Below, in pieces: positions 8,508 to 16,513 of a DNA stretch of 23,265 nt (position 1 is the first letter of the stretch; every line of letters begins with the position of its first letter). The position numbers and the translations under genes are program-made. The stretch is from JAVBOP01 sp031550405 (GTDB lineage Bacteria; Bacteroidota; Ignavibacteria; Kapaibacteriales; UBA2268): contig JAVBOP010000082.1 of assembly GCA_031550405.1 (NCBI GenBank), positions 1 through 23,265 on the forward strand. Direction: 5' to 3'. The notes under the pieces were generated by a model, which ran no database searches, was not told where the DNA came from, and saw only the letters and a list, made by a program, of their open reading frames with translations.

Positions 8508-9680
8508 ATGAAAATTCGTAAAATAAGTGCAGATTATGTTTTTCCTGTTATAAGCAAGCCTGTGAAAAACGGCGTGCTTACTGTTGATGAAACAGGCAGG
8601 ATACTCAATATACAGGCTTATGATGACAGCAGAAAAACAGGTGATGATGTTGAAAAATACAACGGCATTCTTGTGCCTGGATTTATCAATGCTCACTGCC
8701 ATTCCGAGTTGGCGCATCTGAAAAATGCTGTTGATGAACATACGGGATTGCCTGAATTTGTTTGCCAGATAGTGGCTAAGCGAGCGGGAATTGTAATTGG
8801 CGATGCCATTTTTAAGGCTGATGAAGAGATGTACGCTGAAGGCATCGTTGCTGTAGGCGATATCACCAATGGCATGGACAGTGTCGAAATGAAGCGGCAG
8901 AGCAGAATATATTACCATTCTTTTATCGAAGTGCTGGCTTTTGATGAGGAAGACGCAGAGATTACGATGCAAAATGCCCTGCAATTGAAAAATTCCATAA
9001 ATCAACTTGGCTTATCGGCAACAATAACTCCGCATGCTCCATATTCGGTGTCTGCGAAGCTTTTTGACTTGATTGCACAGCACGAAACTGTGGCTTCTAT
9101 CCACAATCAGGAAACGGAGGCAGAGGCAGAATTATTTATTTCGAAAACAGGAGAATTGACCGGTTTTGTGCCTTTGTTCAGCAAAAAATTTGATGCGTGG
9201 CAGGCAGTGGGAAAAAATTCTCTACATGCTTTATTACCTCAATATTCTGCATTCAAAAAATTAATTTTAATTCATAATACAAGTTCTGATGCAACGGATA
9301 TTGACACAATTTGCGAAAAGGTTAATGATACTGCTTTTGTCCTGTGTCCTCGTTCTAACCTGTATATTGAGAACCGCTTGCCAAATTTTCAGATGTTTCG
9401 GGATAAAAAGGTGCGTATTGCTTTGGGTACTGACAGTCCTGCCTCGAATCATGGTTTGTCGATTTTAGAGGAAATGAAGACTGTGCAAAAGAATGCTCCA
9501 AATATTCCTTTTGCAGAAATATTGACGTGGGCAACCTTGAATGGCGCACATACTTTGGACAAGACAGCAACATTGGGAAGTTTTGAAATTGGCAAGCAGC
9601 CCGGAGTGAATTTAATCAAATCGTTTGACTGCAACAACATGAAGCTAAGAGAAGAATCTTCTGTCCAACGGATAATATAG
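8508..9680 (+). CDS. Metal-dependent amidohydrolase, probable aminodeoxyfutalosine deaminase
   Basis: 390-residue member of the amidohydrolase superfamily (TRZ/ATZ, cytosine/SAH/aminofutalosine deaminase branch). The first metal site is the HxH of NAHCHSELAHL (His63 and His65). Further family signatures are HAPYSV, the VASIHNQETEAE segment with its His and acidic residues, LILIHNT, and LGTDSPASN with the catalytic/metal Asp near the end. The segment NAHCHSELAHLKN...TGLPEFV resembles the Bacteroidota proteins annotated as aminodeoxyfutalosine deaminase (MqnX, futalosine menaquinone route), but other deaminase substrates are possible and no other mqn gene is in the window. The ATG at 8508 (MKIRKISADYVF) is the family-like start; an in-frame ATG at 8466 would add 14 non-homologous residues. 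A palindromic repeat lies 5 nt after the stop, then a bidirectional terminator. Confidence 0.8.
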   Translation: MKIRKISADYVFPVISKPVKNGVLTVDETGRILNIQAYDDSRKTGDDVEKYNGILVPGFINAHCHSELAHLKNAVDEHTGLPEFVCQIVAKRAGIVIGDAIFKADEEMYAEGIVAVGDITNGMDSVEMKRQSRIYYHSFIEVLAFDEEDAEITMQNALQLKNSINQLGLSATITPHAPYSVSAKLFDLIAQHETVASIHNQETEAEAELFISKTGELTGFVPLFSKKFDAWQAVGKNSLHALLPQYSAFKKLILIHNTSSDATDIDTICEKVNDTAFVLCPRSNLYIENRLPNFQMFRDKKVRIALGTDSPASNHGLSILEEMKTVQKNAPNIPFAEILTWATLNGAHTLDKTATLGSFEIGKQPGVNLIKSFDCNNMKLREESSVQRII

Positions 9681-9685
9681 AATCA

Positions 9686-9707
9686 ATTATGAATAAAAAT
9701 TCATAAT
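9686..9707. repeat. AT-rich palindromic repeat after the amidohydrolase gene
   Basis: ATTATGAAT, AAAA loop, ATTCATAAT: a perfect 9-bp stem starting 5 nt after the stop. An almost identical hairpin follows ddl at 21241-21262. It shares TTATGAAT with the non-palindromic copies at 12822, 14570, 18016 and 20013. Confidence 0.6.
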
Positions 9708-9728
9708 CCAAAGAATGGATTTGAGAAT

Positions 9729-9763
9729 AAAAAAAAGCCTGCGACATCTGTTACAGGCTTTTT
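9729..9763. terminator. Bidirectional intrinsic terminator
   Basis: AAAAAGCCTG (9732-9741) pairs with CAGGCTTTTT (9754-9763) around a 12-nt loop. A T tract follows in both directions: TTTTTAATTTTT on the plus strand and eight T residues on the minus strand (9736-9729). It sits between the convergent amidohydrolase gene (stop 9680) and the T9SS cargo gene (stop 9780) and can serve both. Confidence 0.9.
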
Positions 9764-9779
9764 AATTTTTAATCTGCTA

Positions 9780-11984
9780 TTATCTAACAACATTAAACAT
9801 TCTTGTTTCGACTTTAGAGCCAGATCTTAAAGTATAGTAATATACGCCCACAGGCAATGACTCAATATTCTGGTCAACATAGTGCTCTCTTGCATCAAGA
9901 TACGAATTTACGATTTCTGCAACAGGCTGTCCCAAAGCATTGGTTATTGTAAGTGTAGTATACGCTGGAGTTGACAAACTAAAATCAAATCTGACAGTAT
10001 TGTTTGCTGGATTTGGATAAGCATTTGACAGCATAAATACATTTGAAGGCGCGCCTTCCTTGATGCTATTGGTTCCACCTAAAACTAAATAACCACTTTG
10101 CCATCTATCACCACAAGCGGTTGATATTGTTGTAGGAAGCGAGTTTATGTATTGAGTTCTGGGAGAAGGATTTTGAGATTCTGATAAATCCTGACCCAAT
10201 CCAAAAAATACAGGAACCTTGTCAATAGATGGCAATATTTTAGGCATAGTTGTGCCATGAGGGCATATTTGGTCGTTGTCGACAACAGACATTGGAGTAG
10301 ACCATGTATTTCCATCAATAGCTCTGTATGATATTAAAACCTGGTTATAAGGGAACTTAGTGTCAGTAGATGTACAAGTATCATGTGTCGTTATACCATT
10401 TTCATCAATATCATCATAAATGAAACGAAAATCCATAGACTCGGGTAAGGTAATCATATGATTAGTATCTGTGTTTATGAATTTTGCAACTAAATACTGA
10501 CCATCTGCGGTTCGAGCAAGTTCAAGCTCATGGGCTGAATTTTCCACTTTCACTTTATATGCTCCATTACTTTTTAGAGTACTGTCAATAGAACAGACAA
10601 AAGGAGTTCTGACATACTTATTAGGTGATGTATCATCACTAAAAGATAAGAAATTCAATTTTTGTATTTCTCTACCTTTCCATTCTCCATCAGCTTTAGC
10701 GAATTCAGCTAAAGTTAATCTTCCTTCATCTTCATTTTGCTCATTCTTACTCATATACCATAAAACGGCAATAAATGAATATTCATCAGTACCTGTTACA
10801 ACAAAGCTAAAGTTTTTATAATATTCCTGAAAACTGTATCCCTTATCAACTACAGCACCTAAACCATCAAGAAAATCTTTTATAACATTGCTATCTAATT
10901 CATCTATCATTTGAAAAGCATCGGTATTTCCTAACTCATCTACTTTAGCCTTGTAAACTCTTGGATATCTCCTGTATTTCATACTATTGTCTGGAGCTTG
11001 AAAGCTTGTGACATCAAGATTGGTATTGAACATATATACATTACCTGCGTTATCATAGTCTAATCCGTATGTAGACTTATAACTGCCATTAGTACTTTCT
11101 CCACCATAATATTTTTCCAACTCATTTATATTGCGTCCAACTCCATTTCCTATTATCTCATCAGCCTCTCCGGTTGCAGCATCTGTTATGTTTAATGCTA
11201 CAATAGCATCATGTGTTATTGTAGTTGTACCTTCAGCAGGATAAGTATGTCCATAGAAAAAAGCATAAGCGTTATCGTTTATAACTCCAGCATGAGCATG
11301 AATTCCGCCATTAAATGAATTTGTTAGATCCGAGCCAAGCCACGGGTACCATTGCTCCACTGTAGTTGTTCTACTCTTTTTATCAGCATTTTTTATTTTT
11401 TCTGGAGTAGTAAAGCCCCATGTGCTGTTTGTAAAATTTATGAATCCTGTTGAAGTATTAAGTTTGCCATTTACCAATCTGTAAGCTATCTGTACATCAT
11501 TGAAAGCATTGGACTTGGAGTTGGTTGCAGAAATAGATGGATAAAGAAGATAAGGCAATTTGTCTCCTGTTTGCACAGTGTCGGATATTGTATCTGATGC
11601 CCAAGTAGTTCCTAAATCCGTAGAATGAGATATCGAAATTATTTGGCGTGTTTCTCCTGCCTGTTCTGTTCCCTGGCGTCTGCAAGATATTGTAAATAAT
11701 GCTCCGCTATGTGGCTCATAAGCAATAGGCGTAAATACCATTCCATCAAGAGGAACACCCTCATAAGCTGTTTTCAAAGCTACCAATTGATTATTTGCCA
11801 AAAAGCCGTTGTTGGGTTTGGCATTAACATCAATGGCACTAAGGATAGGGATAGCTGCTTCTGTAATACTTGTAGCTTTTAGTTGGTTTTGTGAATGCAA
11901 GTCATGCAGATTAGTGCTTTTTACCTGCGCATTTACATTAAGTGTTATCGCTATCAGAGCGACGAACATTAAAATTTTCTTCAT
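9780..11984 (-). CDS. Secreted protein with T9SS type A sorting domain, sialidase/BNR-like
   Basis: 734 residues, predicted to be exported and anchored or released by the type IX system. Residues 1-19 are a signal peptide (MKKILMFVALIAITLNVNA|Q). An Asp-box, S-x-D-x-G-x-T-W, is visible as STDLGTTW at 121-128, which suggests a BNR/sialidase-like beta-propeller in the N-terminal part; I see only one clear Asp-box and no assignable active site, so enzymatic function is open. The last ~80 residues, from NAYPNPANNTVRF through LGQPVAEIV to GVYYYTLRSG...MFNVVR, form a standard T9SS type A C-terminal domain. The start at 11984 is chosen because GGAG lies 8 nt upstream and the signal peptide begins there; an in-frame ATG at 12041 would add 19 residues ahead of it. 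It would be a substrate of a PorU-type sortase. Confidence 0.85.
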   Translation of the reverse strand: MKKILMFVALIAITLNVNAQVKSTNLHDLHSQNQLKATSITEAAIPILSAIDVNAKPNNGFLANNQLVALKTAYEGVPLDGMVFTPIAYEPHSGALFTISCRRQGTEQAGETRQIISISHSTDLGTTWASDTISDTVQTGDKLPYLLYPSISATNSKSNAFNDVQIAYRLVNGKLNTSTGFINFTNSTWGFTTPEKIKNADKKSRTTTVEQWYPWLGSDLTNSFNGGIHAHAGVINDNAYAFFYGHTYPAEGTTTITHDAIVALNITDAATGEADEIIGNGVGRNINELEKYYGGESTNGSYKSTYGLDYDNAGNVYMFNTNLDVTSFQAPDNSMKYRRYPRVYKAKVDELGNTDAFQMIDELDSNVIKDFLDGLGAVVDKGYSFQEYYKNFSFVVTGTDEYSFIAVLWYMSKNEQNEDEGRLTLAEFAKADGEWKGREIQKLNFLSFSDDTSPNKYVRTPFVCSIDSTLKSNGAYKVKVENSAHELELARTADGQYLVAKFINTDTNHMITLPESMDFRFIYDDIDENGITTHDTCTSTDTKFPYNQVLISYRAIDGNTWSTPMSVVDNDQICPHGTTMPKILPSIDKVPVFFGLGQDLSESQNPSPRTQYINSLPTTISTACGDRWQSGYLVLGGTNSIKEGAPSNVFMLSNAYPNPANNTVRFDFSLSTPAYTTLTITNALGQPVAEIVNSYLDAREHYVDQNIESLPVGVYYYTLRSGSKVETRMFNVVR

Positions 11985-12069
11985 TATTTTATCTCCGAAA
12001 AAAATAGTAAAAATATTTAATAATATGTGAATTATAATCAAATCAAACTTTAATTGAATATATCGTGAT

Positions 12070-12086
12070 TATTGCTAATAGCAATA
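12070..12086. promoter_or_regulatory. Palindrome upstream of the T9SS cargo gene
   Basis: TATTGCTA-A-TAGCAATA is a perfect palindrome with one central base, in the 152-nt gap between the UPF0173 stop and the cargo gene start, about 85 nt before that start. No T tract follows on the minus strand, so a dimeric-repressor operator is more likely than a terminator. This is unproven. Confidence 0.35.
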
Positions 12087-12136
12087 GCGAATGCAAGTTA
12101 ATATATTTTTTCTAAATAGACAAATTAATTTTACAA

Positions 12137-12814
12137 TTACAATTTCATTGTATCTCCAAATCCCAATAGCATTGCCCCATTTCCATTATTTTTCACTTTT
12201 GCAACAAATTCATTTGGGTTCGCATTAATGACTGGAAATGTATTGTAGTGAACAGGTATTGCTATTTTAGGATTTACAAACTCAACAGCTTTCACCGCAT
12301 CATCAATGCCCATTGTATAATTTCCGCCAATCGGCACGAACATAATGTCGGGCTTATTCATTTCGCCAATTAATTTCATGTCCATAAACAAACCCGTGTC
12401 GCCGCAATGATATATGGTCTTCCCGCCCATTTTCACAATACATCCGACAGGATTGCCCATGTATTTTCCATCCGGAGAAGCGCTGCCATGATGTGCTATT
12501 GTCAACTTCAATTTCCCAAAATCAAAGCCATATTCACCGCCAATGTGCATTCCATGTGTTATAATGCCTTGCCCTGACAGGTATTCCGCCAGTTCATGAA
12601 CAGCTATGACGAGAGCATTATTCGCCTTTGCAAGCTCAATGGTATCTCCGAAATGGTCGCCATGCGCATGAGTAACAAAAATAAAATCAGGCTTTACGTC
12701 GCTACTTTTGACTGTAGCAACATGGTTGCCTGTGATAAACGGATCAATAGCAAGCGTATGTTTGCCATCATTGAGCAAAACAGCGGAATGTCCTATATAT
12801 GTAACTTGAAGCAT
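12137..12814 (-). CDS. UPF0173 metal-dependent hydrolase (metallo-beta-lactamase fold)
   Basis: 225-residue cytoplasmic protein of the UPF0173/YtkL family, related to UlaG lactonase. The di-metal motif HAHGDH is at residues 49-54 (THAHGDHFGD), and later ligands are visible in IAHHGSAS, YHCGDTG (Asp) and IPVHYNTFP (His). The biological substrate of the family is not firmly known. The length is typical. The start at 12814 has no SD, and MLQVTYIGHS is the family-like N terminus. It begins 27 nt after the ispH stop on the same strand, so it is probably co-transcribed with mscL and ispH; there is no evidence of a shared pathway. Confidence 0.85.
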   Translation of the reverse strand: MLQVTYIGHSAVLLNDGKHTLAIDPFITGNHVATVKSSDVKPDFIFVTHAHGDHFGDTIELAKANNALVIAVHELAEYLSGQGIITHGMHIGGEYGFDFGKLKLTIAHHGSASPDGKYMGNPVGCIVKMGGKTIYHCGDTGLFMDMKLIGEMNKPDIMFVPIGGNYTMGIDDAVKAVEFVNPKIAIPVHYNTFPVINANPNEFVAKVKNNGNGAMLLGFGDTMKL

Positions 12815-12821
12815 AATGAAA

Positions 12822-12841
12822 TTATGAATTTTTTTTAATAA
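12822..12841. repeat. AT-rich repeat copy at the ispH/UPF0173 junction
   Basis: TTATGAAT followed by seven T and AATAA; it differs by one base from the 20-nt core shared by the copies at 14571-14590 (inverted) and 20014-20033. It fills the whole spacer up to the ispH stop codon (complement of 12842-12844). Confidence 0.5.
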
Positions 12842-13717
12842 TTATCTCGAAATAACCTGTTCTATTAATTGCTGCTTTATCTGTTCGAGAAACCACTTGG
12901 GGGTACTTGTTGCACCGGTCAAGCCAATAGATTTGACAGGTTTCAAAATATCAAAGTTTAATTCGGAAAAGTCCTCAATAAATATCGTGTTGAGGTTAGC
13001 GCTTTTGCAAATATTAAACAGCACTTTCCCGTTTGAAGAATTATTGCCTGCTACAAATATAATCAATTCATGATTTTGAGCAAATATACGTAGGTTTTTT
13101 TCTCTATTTATCACAAACCTGCATATTGTATTATTGAAGGCAAAAGGTATATTGTTGGCATCAAGTTTGTTTTCTAACACATTTTTTATCTCAATCAGCG
13201 TTTCAACATCCATTGTTGTTTGAGAACATAGCATCGTTTTACGATTAAAATCAATTTTATTTATTGCCTCTTCCGGAGTTTTAACAACTATGCACTCGTC
13301 ATTGCAAACGCCTCTTAAACCAATAACTTCCGCATGATTATGCTTCCCATAAATAACAATTTGCCAATCGTTTTGATAATAATACAACACTTTTTCTTGC
13401 AGCTTGCGAACCAAAGGGCAAGTCGCGTCTATCAGCTCCAATCCTAATTCTTCAACCAGCCTGTAAGTTGATGGCGGCTCGCCATGCGCACGAATCACAA
13501 CAATAGAATTTTCAGGAGATAAGCATTTTAAATCATTATGAGTTATCGTTTTTAATCGTTCTCGAGCAAGCCGTTCTATTTCATGCGGATTATGGATGAT
13601 TTCGCCCAAAACATAAACTTGCCTGTCCAAATTTTCAGATAAACATTTTTCAACTTTTTCAATAGTTTGAACAACACCCCAGCAAAATCCTGCCGTTTCA
13701 TCAATTTCTATTTGCAT
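12842..13717 (-). CDS. ispH: 4-hydroxy-3-methylbut-2-enyl diphosphate reductase
   Basis: Last step of the non-mevalonate (MEP) isoprenoid pathway: an iron-sulfur enzyme converting HMBPP to IPP and DMAPP. From the ATG at 13717 the protein has 291 residues. The first cluster Cys is then Cys12 in AGFCWGV, the same number as in E. coli IspH, which favours this start over the ATG five codons earlier (13732). The other two cluster cysteines are in DATCPLV and NTICRF, and the active-site motifs CSQTTMD, GNNSSNGKVL and GLTGATSTPKW are present, so it should be active. No SD is seen. The gene follows mscL closely (33 nt) and precedes the UPF0173 gene by 27 nt, suggesting one transcript. Confidence 0.93.
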   Translation of the reverse strand: MQIEIDETAGFCWGVVQTIEKVEKCLSENLDRQVYVLGEIIHNPHEIERLARERLKTITHNDLKCLSPENSIVVIRAHGEPPSTYRLVEELGLELIDATCPLVRKLQEKVLYYYQNDWQIVIYGKHNHAEVIGLRGVCNDECIVVKTPEEAINKIDFNRKTMLCSQTTMDVETLIEIKNVLENKLDANNIPFAFNNTICRFVINREKNLRIFAQNHELIIFVAGNNSSNGKVLFNICKSANLNTIFIEDFSELNFDILKPVKSIGLTGATSTPKWFLEQIKQQLIEQVISR

Positions 13718-13749
13718 GAAATTCAACACCATATAATATTAATTTGTAT

Positions 13750-14169
13750 TTAATCTTTTTGACTGCTTTTCAATATGTCTCTAATTTCGGTTAATAAAAT
13801 TTCTTCTTGAGATGGGGCTGGAGCAGGCTCTTCATCTTTTTTTCTGCGCACTATGTTAATCGCTTTTATTGCGATAAAGATAATGAAAGCTATGATGAGA
13901 AAGTCGAAAATTGTTTGCAAAAATTGACCATAATTTATTGCGACAGCTGGAATTGTTTTACCTGAAGCGTCAATTGCAGCATCTTTAAGCGTTACTTTCA
14001 GGTCCGAAAAATTAACACCGCCAATCAGCAAACCAATTGGAGGCATGACAACATTGGAAACCATCGAAGTAATAATTTTCCCGAAAGCGCCGCCAATTAT
14101 AATACCCACAGCCATATCAACAACATTGCCTTTTATAGCAAATTCTTTAAATTCCTGTATAATTTTCAT
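13750..14169 (-). CDS. mscL: Large-conductance mechanosensitive channel
   Basis: 139-residue inner-membrane channel that opens under high membrane tension to release solutes during hypo-osmotic shock. The first helix, KGNVVDMAVGIIIGGAFGKIITSMVSNVVMPPIGLL, carries the conserved pore-lining small residues of MscL. The periplasmic loop is short (about residues 50-75), the second helix is FLQTIFDFLIIAFIIFIAIKAI, and the C-terminal bundle has a charged KKDEE stretch and a Pro/Ala linker before EEILLTEIRDIL. Length and topology are normal. It is the first gene of the minus-strand run mscL-ispH-UPF0173. A possible -7 element (TATTTTTG on the minus strand, 14318-14311) lies 142 nt upstream without a clear -33 partner. 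Confidence 0.95.
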   Translation of the reverse strand: MKIIQEFKEFAIKGNVVDMAVGIIIGGAFGKIITSMVSNVVMPPIGLLIGGVNFSDLKVTLKDAAIDASGKTIPAVAINYGQFLQTIFDFLIIAFIIFIAIKAINIVRRKKDEEPAPAPSQEEILLTEIRDILKSSQKD

Positions 14170-14522
14170 ATTTGCATTCCAAATAAGTTAAAAAATGATT
14201 ACATCATTGACGCATTTAAATTCTCAATTATTTTATTCTACCCGCAATTTCTGCAATCGCAGGTTCAATTCATGCTTGGTGTGCAATTGCAAACCACTTT
14301 GCAGTTTATCCAAAAATATTTGAAAAGTTTTTGCAGTACATTCTAATATTTTAAGTGAAAAATTATTGCAATTTTTTATAAATATTTATTTAGTATTACT
14401 ATTTAATGGTTTTTTTGTACAAGATTCAATTTGCGCATCTATGGGAATATTGGCAACAGAATAAGGAAAAGATTAACAAATGAAAACATTGACGAAGAAG
14501 AAAATATTTTCGCCTTTTTTTG

Positions 14523-14530
14523 TATATTTG
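14523..14530 (+). promoter_or_regulatory. Candidate -7 element for the TerC gene
   Basis: TATATTTG matches TAnnTTTG and lies 62 nt before the TerC start. I see no good -33 TTG at 17-21 nt upstream, so the call is tentative. Confidence 0.4.
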
Positions 14531-14569
14531 TAGCTGCTTTCGATATATGATGTAACCATAACATCTGTT

Positions 14570-14591
14570 TTTATTAAAAAATATTCATAAA
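14570..14591. repeat. AT-rich repeat copy, inverted, abutting the TerC start
   Basis: The reverse complement of this 22-nt segment is identical to 20013-20034. It ends 1 nt before the GTG start of the TerC gene, thus occupying the place where an SD would be. Core on the minus strand: TTATGAATA, six T, AATAA. Confidence 0.6.
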
Positions 14592-14592
14592 T

Positions 14593-15546
14593 GTGAACGA
14601 AAACATACTACTCATAATGTTTGGCGGAATTGTTGTCATCATGCTAATGCTTGATCTCGGGATTTTTAACAAAAAGCAGCACAAAATTTCTGCCAAAGAA
14701 GCAACTGTTTGGACTATAATCTGGATTGCATTATCGCTCGCATTCAGCGGCTTCATATACTACGAATACGGCTCAGAAAAAGCCATCCAATACCTCTCGG
14801 CTTATTTCATCGAAAAATCGCTCTCGCTTGACAATATTTTCGTCTTTGTGCTGATATTTGGTTACTTTACAATAAAAAATGAGCAGCAGCACAAGGTACT
14901 GTTTTGGGGAATATTGGGAGCAATCATATTTAGAGCTATATTTATTTTTTCTGGGCTATGGCTTATAAACATAACATACTTACCTGAAATTGACATACTT
15001 GGGAATCCAGTTCAAATTAATTTATTATTAACCATTTTTGCCCTGATATTGATAGTTGCAGGTATAAAATCGTTTGGACAGCATAATGAAAAAGAGAAAG
15101 ATTTCAGCAATAGCCTTGGAATTAAGATAGTTAAAAAATTTATGCCGATATACGACATGCCAAATACTACCACATTTTTCACGAAGAAAAACGGCATACG
15201 ATATGCCACTCCGCTTTTTTTGGCAATGATTACTATTGAAATTTCGGATATTGTGTTTGCGGTTGATTCTATCCCTGCCATTTTTGCGATTTCGCAGGAT
15301 CCGATAATTCTTTATACATCGAATATTTTTGCGATACTGGGCTTGCGCAGCATGTATTTTGTGCTGGAAAATGTGATAAATTATTTCAGTAAGTTGAAGC
15401 AGGGTATAGCGGTTATCCTGATATTTATTGGAGGCAAAATGCTGATTGCCGATTTTTATCATATTTCGTCGATGCTATCGTTGTTTATTATTTTGGGAAT
15501 TATCGCGATATCAATCGTTGCTTCTATCCTCACTGCAAAAAAGTAA
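14593..15546 (+). CDS. TerC-family integral membrane protein
   Basis: 317-residue polytopic inner-membrane protein of the TerC/Alx family; relatives act in manganese export or metal homeostasis and, in some species, tellurite resistance. Signature acidic residues in membrane segments are present: Asp21 after helix 1 (MLMLDLGIF), Asp80 in EKSLSLDNIFVF, and Asp219/Asp225 in ISDIVFAVDSIPAI. About 8-9 hydrophobic segments can be seen, with a soluble loop around residues 160-200. The start is GTG at 14593; the overlapping ATG at 14591 is out of frame and hits TGA at once. The N terminus VNENILLIMFG matches the family start, although a later ATG at 14617 is possible. There is no SD: the AT-rich repeat occupies that place. 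Confidence 0.88.
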   Translation: MNENILLIMFGGIVVIMLMLDLGIFNKKQHKISAKEATVWTIIWIALSLAFSGFIYYEYGSEKAIQYLSAYFIEKSLSLDNIFVFVLIFGYFTIKNEQQHKVLFWGILGAIIFRAIFIFSGLWLINITYLPEIDILGNPVQINLLLTIFALILIVAGIKSFGQHNEKEKDFSNSLGIKIVKKFMPIYDMPNTTTFFTKKNGIRYATPLFLAMITIEISDIVFAVDSIPAIFAISQDPIILYTSNIFAILGLRSMYFVLENVINYFSKLKQGIAVILIFIGGKMLIADFYHISSMLSLFIILGIIAISIVASILTAKK

Positions 15547-15568
15547 ATATATTTTAAGAATTAATAAA

Positions 15569-15602
15569 TTGTTGGGAATTAATGCTAGATTTTGTATATT
15601 TG
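15569..15602 (+). promoter_or_regulatory. Bacteroidota-type promoter for the FKBP lipoprotein gene
   Basis: TTGTTG (15569-15574), a 20-nt spacer, then TATATTTG (15595-15602), 73 nt before the ATG at 15676. The same arrangement, including the spacer length, is found at 23142-23175. Confidence 0.55.
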
Positions 15603-15675
15603 AAGTTTCAAATGTGAGCATGAAATTATCTCTTGCATTTATTAATAAATTTTAATAATCTAAAATTAGAAACCA

Positions 15676-16458
15676 ATGAAATTAAAAACAATTTTAATGA
15701 CGGCAGCAATTTCTGCCATGTTTTTTTCCTGCTCTAAACAGGAAGATACGAAGAAAACAGAATTAGCAAAACCCACTGTTGAAACCGATAAGTTTAGCTA
15801 TACAATAGGTTATGATATTGGGCGCGAGTTGCAGCCACTGCTTCAGGATTCCGTGGAATTAAACATGGACTACATTCAAAAAGGGCTTGTAGATGCTTTG
15901 CATGCTTCAACAGATACAACTTCAATTTCTCTTTTGACGAAAGACGAAATGACTGCTGTTATGCAGGAATTTCAAGCTAAAATGCAGGCGCGGCAACAAG
16001 TTAAAATGGAAGAACGGAAGAAAAAATATGAAGAACGCTCCAAAACAGCAAAAGCTGACGGCGAAAAATTTCTCGCTGAAAACAAATCCAAGGAAGGCGT
16101 AAAAGTTACGAAATCAGGTATGCAATATAAGATAATTCAAGAAGGAAAAGGAGCTATTCCAAAAGATACTGACAAGATTAAATTGCATATAATTGGTAAA
16201 TTTTTGGATGGTGAAGAATTTCAAAACACATATAAAATGGATATGGTGCCAGAGATAGCCTTGAACGATGTGAATCTCAAAGGCTGGAAAGAGGCATTGA
16301 CAATGATGCCGGTTGGCTCAAAATGGACAGTATTCCTGCCGCCAGCATTGGCTTACGGAGAGCAGGACACAGGTGTCATACCGCCTAATTCGGTTGTAGT
16401 GTTTGATATAGAGTTAGTTGATATTTTACAGCCCGAAGCGCCGGCAACAACAAAATAA
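15676..16458 (+). CDS. FKBP-type peptidyl-prolyl isomerase, lipoprotein (FkpA/Mip-like)
   Basis: 260-residue predicted lipoprotein: signal peptide MKLKTILMTAAISAMFFSC with Cys19 as the lipidated residue. Residues ~35-135 form an FKBP-type N-terminal helical dimerisation region, rich in Lys/Glu/Gln (QAKMQARQQVKMEERKKKYEER). Residues ~137-252 form the FKBP domain (GMQYKIIQEGKG ... PPNSVVVFDIELVDI). The family catalyses proline isomerisation and acts as a chaperone in the periplasm or at the outer membrane. The pocket Trp (LKGWKEAL), Tyr (LAYGE) and Phe (VVFDIE) are kept, but the usual HYTG is HIIG and the FD of FDSS is FQ, so the residues matching Tyr26 and Asp37 of human FKBP12 are replaced. 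This may lower isomerase activity and leave a chaperone role. A good promoter precedes it and a hairpin terminator follows. Confidence 0.88.
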   Translation: MKLKTILMTAAISAMFFSCSKQEDTKKTELAKPTVETDKFSYTIGYDIGRELQPLLQDSVELNMDYIQKGLVDALHASTDTTSISLLTKDEMTAVMQEFQAKMQARQQVKMEERKKKYEERSKTAKADGEKFLAENKSKEGVKVTKSGMQYKIIQEGKGAIPKDTDKIKLHIIGKFLDGEEFQNTYKMDMVPEIALNDVNLKGWKEALTMMPVGSKWTVFLPPALAYGEQDTGVIPPNSVVVFDIELVDILQPEAPATTK

Positions 16459-16476
16459 TAGCAAAATAATTTCTAC

Positions 16477-16509
16477 AGCCTCATCTATAGTTTATAAATG
16501 AGGCTTTTT
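16477..16509 (+). terminator. Intrinsic terminator between the FKBP gene and murE
   Basis: AGCCTCAT (16477-16484) pairs perfectly with ATGAGGCT (16498-16505) around a 13-nt loop, followed by TTTTT and C. It lies 18 nt after the FKBP stop and its T tract ends 4 nt before the upstream murE ATG (16514), so it could also act as an attenuator for murE. Confidence 0.75.
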
Positions 16510-16513
16510 CTTA

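Larger units (their letters stand above)
14170..14592. other. Divergent intergenic region between mscL and the TerC gene
   Basis: 423 nt, very AT-rich, with no convincing gene. It holds a 10-nt palindrome TGCAATTGCA (14282-14291), a possible minus-strand -7 element for mscL (14311-14318), a 17-codon plus-strand ORF at 14480-14533 with an AAGGA-like site upstream, a TAnnTTTG element at 14523-14530, and an inverted copy of the AT-rich repeat next to the TerC start. Confidence 0.5.

Noticed and set aside
8478..9005. 175-codon minus-strand frame inside the amidohydrolase gene
   Set aside because: It is fully antisense to a gene with clear catalytic motifs, resembles no family I know, and is rich in His/Ile/Asn as expected of a shadow frame.
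14480..14533. 17-codon plus-strand ORF upstream of the TerC gene
   Set aside because: It has an AAGGA-like site but overlaps the candidate -7 element at its end, so it would lie largely before the transcript; likely chance.
15028..15462. 144-codon minus-strand frame within the TerC gene
   Set aside because: Antisense to conserved membrane segments; composition typical of a shadow.
15446..15655. 69-codon plus-strand frame overlapping the TerC 3' end
   Set aside because: Out of frame with TerC, no SD, and it runs through the promoter of the FKBP gene.
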